Positions 45,761-57,196 of a stretch of 64,000 bases of DNA are shown piece by piece. Numbering within the stretch: position 1 is the stretch's first letter; each line of letters opens with the position of its first letter. Both the position numbers and the translations under genes were made by a program. Origin of the DNA: Helianthus annuus (Eukaryota > Streptophyta > Magnoliopsida > Asterales > Asteraceae); contig NC_035433.2 of NCBI RefSeq assembly GCF_002127325.2, forward strand, positions 87,289,350-87,353,349. The letters are read 5' to 3'. Under the pieces are notes generated by a model. The model had not been told where the DNA came from, did no database searches, and saw only the letters and a list, made by a program, of their open reading frames with translations.

Positions 45761-48700
45761 CATAACTATAGGGAATTAGGAAAAGTAGGAATGCTTTAGC
45801 CTAGTCTATAGTTTTAGAACCTTATTCGTATGCTTTGCTTGGACTACTACATGATACTTTATTTGTTACTTATTTATGCTCTTTTAAACATGTATGTTAC
45901 TCATGTGTAATATTCGACATGTTATTCTTACGCATTAATGCTTGTTTTATTATGTGTTAACACTTGTTTCGTTGTTCGATTCTTTATGTGTTATTCTTGA
46001 CATATTTCTCTATGTGTTAATACTTGTTTTATTTCATTATTTAAGTATCATCCTTGATATGCTTTCTTATGTGTTTATACTTGTTTGTGTATCTCCTTCG
46101 ACATACACTTCCCTCATGCATTTTACTCGATTATTCTAAATCCGACAACACTCATATTGTACAAATGAGACGAATTCACCAAAATAGGCGTGAAACCCAC
46201 AATTTGGTGAACGACTCTCAATCTACCTATTCTTATTTTTTACACGAGATATCGCGATTAAGCTAGGAGTGAAATCCACATCTTAATGGTAAATCTCAAA
46301 TTTCAAGTTCTAGTGGACCCTCGTCAACACGTCGAAATTAAATTTTGACCCGACGAGTACCAACCACACTTAGGATACGAAATCGTCAAGTTAGGGGTGA
46401 AACCCGCACCTTGTCGACTAGTTCCACTCCTTGGCATTTTTTTCATAAATCCCGCCAAGTCTCGAAATTTCGATTGATTTGGGACATGTAGTAACCGGAA
46501 GGGTAAATACCGTTAACCGACTTGTCGGCGAGAGTATTTTACCTATTAGGCCAAAACATGCTCCTCAAATTCAAAAGACTTTTCGACCACTTTGGTTAGT
46601 CAAAGTTCCGTTTTGGAACACTCCAAACTTTGGTCAAACATGTGTTTCTATTGTTCATTTTATACGATGCAATCTTTCAACCTCGAGTTTACCTTTGATT
46701 TCTCTTTTCACACGCACAACATATCGAACCTTTTCGATACATTTATATATGCATGATTTTCATATAATTTAAATTCATATTCCTTGTAACAACTAGTGGA
46801 GAGGTGTCATCGAGATTGGAGTGACTTCCTTAGCTTGACGATTGACTCCACCCCTCTTCCCTTAAAACGACCTCACCAACGAGTTAGGGGTGATTCCCTT
46901 ACTTAGGTGACCATTACCCAAAACTTCTCTTTCAAAATATTTTATTATGCAAACCCGATCATGTTTTATACCTAAATCATTTATCATTATTCAAAATACC
47001 TACTTATACCGATTTCAAAATACATTGTTTATCAAACGTACTTCTTATTCTACCATCCATTTTCACTCAAATCATATACACAAGATTCTTAATCATGTCT
47101 TTACCGTTTTACTACATGAATTTCCAAACCTTACGAAATGCTACCTATCAATTTAATCGGTCTAATGAATCTCTTGCCCATGAACTTCACATCTGATTTA
47201 TTAACTGAAACACGTTCACATTATATCATCATATTAGAGACTTCCACTCTTAATCGAAATCAAACTAACCTTTCTCAATTACTTATAAGACCTCATAGAT
47301 GTTATATGACCGTTTACCAAATACTCTTTCCAACATCAATAAATCCTTTGTTAAAATTATTTTTAAACAATCACTAAGTTCTTTTACTAAATTTCTTTTC
47401 TTTTCTAAGGGTCGACGTTTTCACAAGAACTTTCAAAGTCCAAAATTTTCATGTTTTGATGCAAATGAAACAAACCCATTATTTAAAAAAAAAAAAAAAA
47501 AAAAAAAACCTTCTCTACAACGCTTAACTCGTCATCCAAATTTCAAAACACGTGGGCTAGAAGACTTCATGGGGACCGACAATTTTCAACATACGTGAAC
47601 TCCTTTTTTTAAACAAAAGTAGCATTTTCAATCATTACAAAATACGTTAAGCATGACCAATGAGTACTTTATGTTCCTTTGCATATACAAACTATATTCT
47701 ACCTTTCAAACCAAGCTCAATCTAATTTTGATTCGACAAACTCAACGTTTTGTTTAAACAACTATACATGCACATCATCATACACATTTTAGTCGATATC
47801 TCGCGATAACATCATTTATATCGTTCGTATCTACATACTTAACCTTTTTTTTTCTCTACAATGTCTCAACGTACACCATATACGCAATATTTATTTTTCA
47901 TACCTACACCTATGTTCATACGTTTTATGCTTGTACTCATACACATACTACTTATACGTTTTACGCTTCTGCTTATACACATACTACTTACACGTTTTAT
48001 GTTTATGCTCATACATACATGCGTATTCATACTTAAACTTATGCTCATACTTTCATCCTTACTCATGATTCGTACATTCGTACCTATACGCGAGCGTAAT
48101 CCGAGGGATTCGCTTACGTGGGTCCCATACATGCTTAAACATAAACATGCTTACATACGACATTCTTCTACGTACACATTCTTATTTTCAAATTCATGTA
48201 TACCTTGATTCATACATAACTAGTACAAGCTATGTGGATCATGCGACAATCAGTATAATCGCGGGTGCACACGGGATTATAGTGATAGGCGTATGAGAAC
48301 CATAGAGTGTACTACTGTGTATGGTAAGACACGGAACGTAACATGACCCCAAGTAACGAAACGGACGTAATGTGGTTAAAACATGGTGGATACGCCGCTG
48401 GTACTTCCTATATATAAGTGTTTTCACCATGTTACCAAACTTTCGTAAAACGTGCCATGAGAAATTCAGTGTGTTGCAGACCTTTTGGACCTAATACAAC
48501 TTCACGCAACTCACAAACGCATTATATCCGATTATTCATGACGAGACTTCATCCTTAACACACTACGTTCATCTATCCAACACTTATGCTATTCACATAC
48601 TTGTACTCTTTAAGAGTCATTCGTTCATTCTATACTCGTATTATTTTATACAAAACTCGTTCGCAATCCAGCTTGTTTAAACATTTGAGTCCTAACTTAC

Positions 48701-49000
48701 CTCGTTACCTATAAAATAGCCTCCCTATTCTTGATTCCTGTGAAACTATACTTAGTATACCTCTATTGCTTTATTTAAAGTAACAAACCTTTTCGTTCCT
48801 CTCAATAAACAGGTTTTACGAAAGTATGATTTTTTTTATACTATCCTTAAGAACTTCCCCTTGCAAATCTACCTTGACGTTCTCCAAAATTTGGTACTTT
48901 TCAAAACTTTCAAACTTCCCAAGTTTCAATTCTTAATGATCACCTTTATGTCAAAAACTCTTTCAAGCCTTCCTCTTGAATAAATTTCGGGACGAAATTT
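45761..49000 (+). other. Non-coding interior of element D
   Basis: No frame longer than about 115 codons and none resembling retroelement proteins. It has a recurring TTAGGGGTGAAACCC-like motif (46185, 46262, 46391, 46884), a 36 bp tandem repeat at 47919-48010, an A-run of about 25 at 47487-47511 and AT-rich filler. Confidence 0.85.
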
Positions 49001-49017
49001 CCTAAAGGAGGGGAGAC
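49001..49017 (+). other. Polypurine tract of element D
   Basis: CTAAAGGAGGGGAGAC directly before the 3' LTR. Confidence 0.85.
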
Positions 49018-51241
49018 TGTAACGCCCTGCGTTTTCAAACTTCCTACATTTAGAAACCTTACGTGAAATTCTAACTTTGGAAATCTTGTGTTCTTATAAC
49101 CATTCTTTCATTGTAATCGTTGTAAAATACGGAACTTGCTACGTAAATAAAACTTGTACATTACACTTTTTACCTAGTTAAATCATGTTTTATTTCATAT
49201 TTCACCTTGTTACAAGTTAGGGGAAGCATTGTTGCACATTATTACACAACTTAATTAACAAAATTACTCATTATAATGTTTTAAAAAATAAAAAAAAATA
49301 AAGAAATATGGCAGCCCAATTCAGCAAAATTCAGCCCCATATAGTTGGGTTTTGTGGGCTAGTTTCAAGGTGTAACCCCTTCTAAACACTTCCAAAGCCC
49401 AACCCATTGAAACCCTAATCCTTCCCCCTATAAATACCACTTATAACCAGCCTCCCTACCACTTTTGCAACCCTAAAAACTCACAAAACATCCACCAAAC
49501 CGTAGCTGAAAGCAAGGGTTCGAGTAGATTGATACCCCTTCACGAAAATGAGCATAACTCACTCAATTCTTATCCGATTCACTCGATTCTTTTTCCTACT
49601 TGCTTGTATAATCATGGGGTTCGATTCCTAGACTTCTCCTTGGAGAAATCAGACCTGGAAATGCCCCGAAATAGTCCATAAACTTTCTGTTTGTTTTTGT
49701 GTTCATCAAAAACTTGTTTAAACCTATGCAACTTGTGTCTAACACATCTCATACCTATGTCCTAATGCTTACAACTTATCCCATGGTTGGTTAAGCTTAA
49801 AAACAAGGTTGAGACATTTAAAATCAGAGGATTAAACCTCATAAACTTGGTGTTTTGTTTAGGGTTTTTAACCCACAAGTCATGTCAAACTTTGTCTTTG
49901 ATACATGAGTGATTATGGAACAACTTGGGTTGTCCAAACATACAATCCTCACATGATTTGATGATTTCTCTTAGTTAGTGTGTATATTTCTTATTCTTTA
50001 TTGTATGTTCATGACCCTCCTTGGTTTTTTTTTTTTTACATCAAGTGTAGTGGTGAACACATAGAGGTGCCTAAATGGAAGACTTGATCTTCCTACCTCC
50101 TACATGACTTCTATGACATTTAGAGGTACCAAAATGAAGATTTTAATCTTCTACCTCATGCTTGAACTATTGGACATATATTATATAACCTAAATATATT
50201 ATTCGAATAATCGAATCTTTGATGATGAACTAGTGTTCATATGTCGGGGTACTAGATTACATCATCCTAGACTATGATAACTTGTCACGATTCTAATGGA
50301 ACCTTGTTCCATGAAAACATCTAAACTCCTTCGAGTTTCCTAGTGTCAAGAACAAGCATCATATGTACTAAATGATTATTTTCCATGTTATTCTCATATC
50401 TTATTTTTATGTTGTTTTAAACACCGAATCTCGACTCTAAACATACTTGAACCTTAACCCTTATACATTCGGACTCTAAATCTCTACTCGTCAACAATTG
50501 GATAATCGGAAAACATATGCAAACTTTGTGAGTATACTCGTACTTTTCCCCTTTTTACTTTTACTACTTTTGGGGTGTAACATGTTTACCTATTGAAACT
50601 TACACATGAACTTTTGTCTAAACACATGAACATTCCTATAACATGCTTGTATATGTGATGACTTGATACTTTAAATTTGGGTGATTCTTATGTGTTGAAC
50701 TTATCATTAACTTCGTACGAGCCAAACCTTGACATATGTAGCGCTATAGGATTAACGACCCGCCTCTACTGAAACTTTGGTTATGTCATGAGCAAGTTGC
50801 GTTTTCTTGGTTTGATATGTTAGACGCATGCCATGTTTAAATGTTTATCTTGAATCACATGCTTGCTATGAGGAATTGTTCAAACTTATCTTTTGCTATG
50901 TACGTATCAAACTTGTATACTCGCCTTTGCTTTTGCATTGAACTTTATTTTAAACATGTTACAGGTTGATGAGGACGATGCTAAGAAAAGAAGTAGCGTT
51001 GATGCCTAGATACACATATAGACGTTAGGGTTTAATATGTTGTATCAAATTTTGTTATGTTATCATGTTGTTATGTTAAACTTGTTGTATTTGAATTTCT
51101 TGTAATGTTGACTATTTGAAGTTATGAAATGAAATGAAATTTGGAATTTCTAAATATTGTCACAAATAGCGTTATGATGTCTCTAGCAATCTTCACACTT
51201 CGTCTCATCCCGATGTTTCCGCCATTGGTTGGGGTGTGACA
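49018..51241 (+). repeat. 3' LTR of element D
   Basis: Near-identical to the 5' LTR; followed by GCACT at 51242-51246. Confidence 0.97.
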
Positions 51242-51838
51242 GCACTAGCTAAAGGTAACAACCTCGGAGCTTCTCCAAAGGAGATTTGAGTGGGAGGGGG
51301 TGTGGATTGACTTAGCAGGAGAAGCTGTTCAACGGTGAACTTTGGGCTTCTTGGTAGGACATAGGGGGAGCCCTGGTGTCTACTCCCTTGTCCAAGAAAA
51401 CCATTCGACATGAGATAAGGAATGGGTTTGAGCTTGTTGTGCTACGGTAACACTCGGTGAACTGGTTCCACATAAAGGTGGAGGCATGGTTGAGAGTGTG
51501 ACCTCCAGTTCATCGTAAGACAAGCGGACTCTCACCCCTTTGTTCCGTTCTTCCCGGACATATCCATTCAAAAGCTCCCTTAGCTGTATGACATTGTTTC
51601 TCACTCCGTTGGGAGTTATCTCCGTCATCTCCATCGAGAAGAGTCCTTCACTCCGTGAAGATGGAGCTACTCGTGTGAAAGTAGGTGCTTGAAACTGTAG
51701 AACATCTTGAGACAACGGTTCAACCCTTTGTCTGTCCGTTCTTGTTGAACAACTGCCTACCCCTTGTGTAGTTGGAGGGCTAGAGGCAGGTAGTGGAATT
51801 TTGGGGTTATCTTTTGGGGGAGGATCCTTTCCGGCCAT
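51242..51838 (-). pseudogene. Element F gag, N-terminal piece (right of insertion D)
   Basis: The minus-strand frame starts MAGKDPPPKDNPKIPLPASS about 85 bases after the primer site and continues (FSMEMTEITPNGVRNNVIQL, LLNGYVREERNKGV) to a frameshift near 51400, then GSPYVLPRSPKFTVEQLLLL to the D junction. Position just after an LTR and primer site makes it gag, the capsid precursor. With the piece at 43333-43522 it forms one gag region cut by D. Confidence 0.72.
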
Positions 51839-51904
51839 AAGAGAAGTGATAAATTAGGAACAGAGACTGAACTACCGGAATTTATGTTCTAAGTAGAACA
51901 GCCC

Positions 51905-51920
51905 CACTGTGGGCGCCACT
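51905..51920 (-). other. Primer binding site of element F
   Basis: On the minus strand AGTGGCGCCCACAGTG follows the LTR end TTTTAACA. TGGCGCCCAC-type primer sites are typical of Tat/Athila-type Ty3 elements and differ from the tRNA-Met sites elsewhere in the window. Confidence 0.7.
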
Positions 51921-52371
51921 TGTTAAAACAACAAGAGTATGGCAGGGGGAGGTCCATGATCCACTCCAGCAGATAGCTTCTTGATCGGAATCTACACACA
52001 AAGAACACCATTGCCTTAACGCGAGATGTGGCCTCCCGCATTTGCAATCCGACGTGAGAATCAGTAAAGAGATCTCTTAGAGTTAAGCATAAGTGGGAGA
52101 GAATACTTTTAGAGAGAGAGAGAGATAAGTGAACATACCCTTTGTGGTTGCATGAGAATCCCTTTTATAGGCAGAGGTCTCTGCCTTGGGGGCCCTCCTT
52201 AATAGCTCATACCTTCTATTTATGGTAAGCCTTATCCTCTGGTGAGGTTGGTTGCACGAGTGGCCTTGCCTCTTTGGTAAATGTCAGATTGTGTGTCTCA
52301 ATGCTACTTTATTCACTTTTGGGCAAAGTCCTATCAGTTTGACCTTGCAAGTTCAAGACCCGATGTGTGTA
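51921..52371 (-). repeat. 5' LTR of element F
   Basis: The inner end TGTTAAAACA (plus view) is fixed by the primer site. On the minus strand CTATAAAAGG (plus about 52155-52165) is a clear TATA box, followed by a CT-rich leader including a CTCTCTCTCT run. The outer end is tentatively placed at TGTGTGTACA. Confidence 0.6.
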
Positions 52372-52435
52372 CAGTATCTAACTTCTAGCTAGTAGTGTAA
52401 CTTTCTTTAGCTTGTAGTTTCAGCTTTGTTGAGTA

Positions 52436-52669
52436 GGAGCTTCCGGGCACCCACTCCTTCAATAAGTAAGACTAGATATCGAACCTAAGGACTCTATGTA
52501 GGAAACTCTCAATAATTAACCTTTATCGAATACAAGTCAATTTTAAGTATATGGAGCTTCCGGGCACCCACTCCTTCAATAGGTAAAACTAGATATCAAA
52601 CCTAAGGACTCTATGTAGGCAACTCTCAGTAATTAACCTTTATCGAATACTAGTCAATTTTAAGTATAT
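52436..52669. repeat. 117 bp tandem duplication
   Basis: Two copies starting GGAGCTTCCGGGCACCCACT at 52436 and 52553, differing at about seven positions. Confidence 0.9.
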
Positions 52670-53967
52670 ATATTTGGGGAATTTTTATCTAACTGATATT
52701 AACTACGAATTTTAATTAAGAAAACTACCACGAACACAAAAGCATGATTTAACAGGGTCTAAGATCAGATGTGAGAAGAACCCAGGCAAGGAATCCTACA
52801 AGAAAACTCGCAAACTCTTGGAATTGGTAATATGACTGAAAATCAAATTTCTAAAGATACGAACACTCAGGAATCACTAAGACACGCCGTATCACCTCTG
52901 ATCTCATTAAAGCTACCCAATAACCCTAAGGAACGTGTACAACTCATGGTTATGGTTCGGTTCACCTCCTAGTCTCACCAAACTAAATATGCTAAGGTAC
53001 CCAAAGAATAGATCTCCACCCGGTCTCACTAATCACAATACACCCGAAGATGTAAACGGGTAATTTGTCTAAACCGTTAATGATTTGGAATTGCGAAGAA
53101 TCTAAAGGCGTGCTAGGAATGGATCACCTCTCGGTCTCACCGTAACTCAGCACCTAAATGACTAGACAAGCCGACACCCTATCTCCTCCCGGTCGTAGGA
53201 ATAACATAATACTAGGTTTAACTAACTCATACGGTCTCTCTTAGGGTTTGCTAAAACAAGAAACCACAAGATATAATCGAAAACACCAAGTAACTGATAA
53301 TCACACAAAACCCTAGCCAGAATATACACAACAAACTAACCAAAGAAACATGCAGAATGATAATATAAGTCAATTAACCACAGTACGCATACGTATCAAA
53401 ACCAAGTATTAAACAAATTCTTTACCTAAGCATCTCTCAGTCACAAATCCAAAACCAAAAGTAAACAAGATTCAAGTATTCATCACAAACCTAGGTAGTC
53501 TAAGGGTTTTAGTTACTCATGATGATCAAAATAAAATCAAATAAACAATTAAATCCAAATTCAACATGATTCAAGGGTTACAACGATTAAACAAACAATA
53601 TCTAGCCGAATAATCTGTAGGGAATTCAACCGGGTTTGCAGCGGAATTAAGAGGGATGTTTGGATTGATATTCATGATGAACAAGAACAAGTATGTGCAG
53701 AAACAGTGAATGAATGAAAGGATAACAAAGAGAGTGAATGGATAATTCGAATGGAAATTCAGAATGTCTTGGTACTAAACAAACTGTGAGTAAATCCATA
53801 TATATATATATGGGAATGTTTGGCGGTTAATTATGGCGGGAACAACCGTCGTTTAAACAGTGATACCCTTCAACTGCCACACCCTCATAATCATAAGTTC
53901 TAATACATATCGATTAAATAAGTAACAAACTAAACACTATCATAATTAAGTTTATATATCTAATACA
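52614..53967 (-). repeat. Candidate 3' LTR of the ARID-carrying element K
   Basis: On the minus strand it would begin TGTATTAGATATATAAAC right after a polypurine tract (GTTTAGGGGGA at 53968-53980), with a TATA run (CCATATATATATATGG, plus about 53798-53815) 150 bases in. Its far end is unproved; TGTAGG at 52614 is one option. Five CACCTCCCGGTCTCAC-like motifs lie inside (52889-53200). Confidence 0.45.
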
Positions 53968-53972
53968 TCCCC

Positions 53973-55110
53973 CTAAACTTGATTATGCTTAGAAGCATAC
54001 ATGAGAACACTCCGGTTAGCCTCGTCTGTGGCCTTCATAGCTTGCTTGAAATCGAATCGACGGTGTTTCTTCTGCATTTTCTTTACTCCTTCCCAGTCGT
54101 TTCCTGCAAATAAGGCATAGTGATGGATAGCTTCTTCGTCTTGAACATCTCCATCATTCTTCCTTCTTTCATGACGGAAATCCGATGGACCTTCATCTTT
54201 TTCAACCACTTCTTTATCGATCACTCTTCCTTGCACTGTTTTGAACTTGTAATAGTAGACTAAAACATCGAGATACATCGCGTACATGATTCTTATAAAC
54301 TCACCATCGTGATATTCATAACCCATATCCTTTGCTACTACAACCCATAGATTATTATCGGTTACATTTTTGTATCCTCCGTCACGTTTAACCACCATGT
54401 AGAGACCGAGCAAGTCAACTTTTCTGTTATCAGAAGCATATGGAGGAATGGGTCGAGTAGTAATTCCAAGTTTAACGTTTATAAACTATGTTAACATCTT
54501 TTCAAACTTGATCTCCAATTCGTATTTATACTTAAACACGAATTCCCCATCTTCCATCATATCCAACAGCGATTTGCAGTGAGAAAATTCATGAAATTCC
54601 ATAGCATGAATGATCATTTGACTCCAATCGGGTTCTTGTGAAGATAAATTCAGATCTTCAAAGTATGAGTTGAGATAATTCTCCTTATGTTCGTCATTTG
54701 CTGCACTTTGATCGATCACTCTTTGCTTTTCTTTCAAACCAATTTCTTCCTCTTTGGTTAATCCATTTATGTTGTTCACCGAGTTTGTGATCGGTGCAGA
54801 AAACATCGGATATATTTTGCATGTATCGTCGGATTTCTTAACCGTATACCCTTGTAATGTTAATTGATCCATGCTTAATACATTTAAATCAAGTTTCGCT
54901 GTATAAAATACACTTTGTATACGTATCATTTCATTTCATTTCCTGATCTGATCTCTACAGCCCCGATTCCCCAGAAAATTATCTTCCCCTTTTTTCATTT
55001 CTACCACAACCAAGTGTTTAATTCGTTTAAACACGTTTAGATTACCGGCAAAATGATGAGTATACATTGAACTTACATACCATATACACCCCATTGACCG
55101 CCTTATGTTC
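53973..55110 (-). pseudogene. Copia protease-like domain fused to an ARID DNA-binding domain
   Basis: Minus-strand reading starts with a Copia protease-like part (IWYVSSMYTHHFAGNLNVF near 55080, where the expected DSG is replaced; GIGAVEIRSGNEM near 54950; DLNVLSMDQLTLQGYTV), then an acidic linker (NYLNSYFEDLNLSSQEPDW) and an ARID/BRIGHT domain (VDLLGLYMVVKRDGGYKNVT, WVVVAKDMGYEYHDGEFIRI, YLDVLVYYYKF, about 54420-54240), ending KHNQV. ARID domains bind AT-rich DNA in chromatin regulators. A shift lies at a triplicated GAAAT near 54935, and an in-frame TAG at 54486-54488 splits the rest; otherwise 54929-53973 is one open frame of 319 codons. The stop codon lies in a polypurine tract, so the gene is apparently inside an LTR element. 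Related chimeras occur in daisy-family annotations (recollection, not checked). Confidence 0.75.
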
Positions 55111-55209
55111 TGGTAACGATCATTTCTTGACGGTTGACAACTTCATCATCCTGTCTCCGAATTCCGGTGTTTATAACTTGTCTGGTTAATTGAGTGGCCT
55201 CATCTTGTT

Positions 55210-55570
55210 TGTCACACCCCCAAAATACCACATGCGGAAACACCGCGGGACGTGTGACGTACCAGAATCCAGCCACCAATCACATTGAACTTTAACATGA
55301 TATTAAATAAAAGTTTCCATTTATTTCATAAGATAGTTCCAAATCACAACTTAAAACAAACACGTTCAGCGGAAGCATAAAGTAAATCGTTATTCAAGTG
55401 TATCAAAACAAATGTGCAAAACCAATGAACATGTATCCAAGAGCCACGACCCATGACATCTCCAGCACTCCCAGATAGCAAGTTCCAACCATGAATCTAA
55501 CGACCTGCAAGCATGCAGACAAGTGTATCAGACAACGCTGGTGAGTTCAGAGTTTGTTAACACGTTTAGT
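55210..55570 (-). repeat. Ty3 LTR fragment, related to the LTR at 32874-35228
   Basis: Plus view opens TGTCACACCCCCAAAATACC. The reverse complement ends GGTATTTTGGGGGTGTGACA like the LTR ending at 35228. Both share ACTCACCAGCG...TGCATGCTTG.AGGTCGTTAG upstream. Only the last 360 bp or so is present. Confidence 0.75.
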
Positions 55571-56038
55571 TACCATGATAGCCCGATCTTAAATCGATCT
55601 TTGAGTAAAAACTTGACCCTTGCAACTGGTCAAACAGGTCGTCGATGCGTGGTAAAGGATAGCGGTTCTTGACGGTCACCTTGTTAAGTTCTCGATAATC
55701 TATGCACATACGAAAGGACCCATCTTTCTTCTTCACAAACAAGACTGGGGCTCCCCAAGGCGAAGAACTGGGTCGGATAAAACCTCTATCCAACAGTTCT
55801 GAAGTTGATTAGATAACTCTTGCAACTCCCCAGGTGCAAGACGATAAGGGGTGCGGGCAATCAGGGCTGCTCCGGGTGTAAGGTCAATCTGAAACTCCAC
55901 CTGACGGTGTGGAGGTAAACCAGGAAGTTCTTTAGGAAATACATCAGGAAATTCACAGACAACAGGCAGGTCTTCGATTTTCCTTTCTTCAGACTGAGTG
56001 TCAGTAACAAGTGCTAGCAACCTTTGGGTCCGAACCAC
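55566..56038 (-). pseudogene. Ty3 reverse transcriptase N-terminal fragment
   Basis: Minus strand: [20 protein letters not shown], then [12 protein letters not shown], a one-base shift near 55785, then [20 protein letters not shown] and [20 protein letters not shown] and [10 protein letters not shown]. This is the linker and first RT motifs of a Tekay/Del-type pol. At about 55570 it passes directly into LTR sequence, so the catalytic box, RNase H and integrase have been deleted. Confidence 0.9.
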
Positions 56039-56275
56039 TCAGTTCAACAAATTTAACTTTAATTGTTATTTGTGTTTCTAAATCTATAATGGCTAATATG
56101 GGTTCTATTTCGTCTAGGGTGGGTCCCGCATTGCTGGCAACCTTTTGTTTCGAATCATTTAGTTCAACAGATTTAACTATTTTCTGTGTTTCTAAATTTA
56201 TAACGGCTGACATGGGTTCCATTTCATATAGGGTGGGTCCCGGCAGCCTTTGGGACCGAATCATCCAGGAACACG
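56011..56275 (-). repeat. Tandem repeat of about 120 bp (2.2 copies)
   Basis: Units start near GCAACCTTTGGGTCCGAACC (56018), 56138 and, partial, 56243. On the minus strand they are open and encode two similar units (GPTLYEMEPMSAVINLETQK; GPTLDEIEPILAIIDLETQ) that run into the RT fragment frame, perhaps an expanded stretch of the protease/RT linker. Confidence 0.65.
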
Positions 56276-56744
56276 CATGAGCGTTCATGGTGTGTATTTT
56301 GTGTTGCAAGCATGTTGCGCCGACTAACGTAGTCTATCTTGAATTCGTCATATGTACTCCATTTACCCAAAAAACGCCACAACACTAATAACATAACCAA
56401 CCACAGTATTATAACAATCTTTAATCCAATTTAATAGCTCCCAAACTATCAATAATCCCAAATACCCTTAAAACACAATATTTCCAATTATCGCCCATAT
56501 TCGAATTATTGACCAAATTGTTGACTTCACCATTTGCTCTTATGTTTCCGGCCCAATGCCACTCTAAAACCTTTAACTTCTAAGCACCATAAGTCTATCC
56601 TAAATTTTCGCCTAACAAACAGTTGTCTATCACACCAACTCTTTAACTTTAACCAATAACCAACCTCATTAGTTTGACCTAGATGTTTCAAAAACTGCAA
56701 CATAAAATGGATTTTTGTGCAACTAACAAAATGAAAGTCAGCCC
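56276..56744. other. AT-rich spacer
   Basis: No gene or element end seen. Confidence 0.6.
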
Positions 56745-57196
56745 ATGGTCTTTCAGAACTTCCACCAGATTGATGGCTCCATTAGACTTACTCACTACAT
56801 TAGTATCCCAGAATTTCCATATCTAGTTAGAACAGAAAAGGAACCTATTCCAACCCCTACCATGTTGTCCCACATTATAACAGTAACAAACATCAGAAAA
56901 TCAAAATGCTTAACCAATACAGTTTCAAGATTCCCAAAATACTCCTAATCCCTTTTAAACAGGAAAAGAAATAATTTTCTTTTGACAAACAATTTTGACA
57001 TCATACCACCTTATCTTTAGTGTCTGAATTTTATAAAAAAATACCCATAATGCCCCTGCCCCACTTTAGAAATACTGTAACTTTGACCCATCCAAAAGTG
57101 CAACACCATACTCAAAATAAGATACACCCATTTAATAAAACAAATTTTGGGTCTCTATCCCACATATATTAACCATCGCTAAAGAGAATAACACCA
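56745..57196. repeat. Duplicated flank, copy X
   Basis: ATGGTCTTTCAGAACTTCC... to AATAACACCA matches 60170-60624 with roughly 4% differences. The match stops exactly where the LTR of element H begins (57197). Confidence 0.9.

Larger units (their letters stand above)
43523..51241 (+). mobile_element. Element D: young non-coding LTR retrotransposon derivative (7.7 kb)
   Basis: Target-site duplication GCACT is perfect (43518-43522 and 51242-51246). The 5' LTR 43523-45745 (2223 bp) and 3' LTR 49018-51241 (2224 bp) differ by eye by one substitution (45330/50826) and one base in an A-run. A tRNA-Met primer site and a polypurine tract are intact. The 3272 bp interior has no gag or pol in any frame, only short unrelated frames. 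It is therefore a LARD-type derivative that must have moved with proteins from another element; the TTTCGGGACGAAATTT 3' junction ties it to Tekay-like chromoviruses. Confidence 0.95.

Noticed and set aside
47861..48208. Hydrophobic membrane-like protein in element D
   Set aside because: Composition follows a 36 bp AT-rich tandem repeat; no start context, homology or conservation can be shown.
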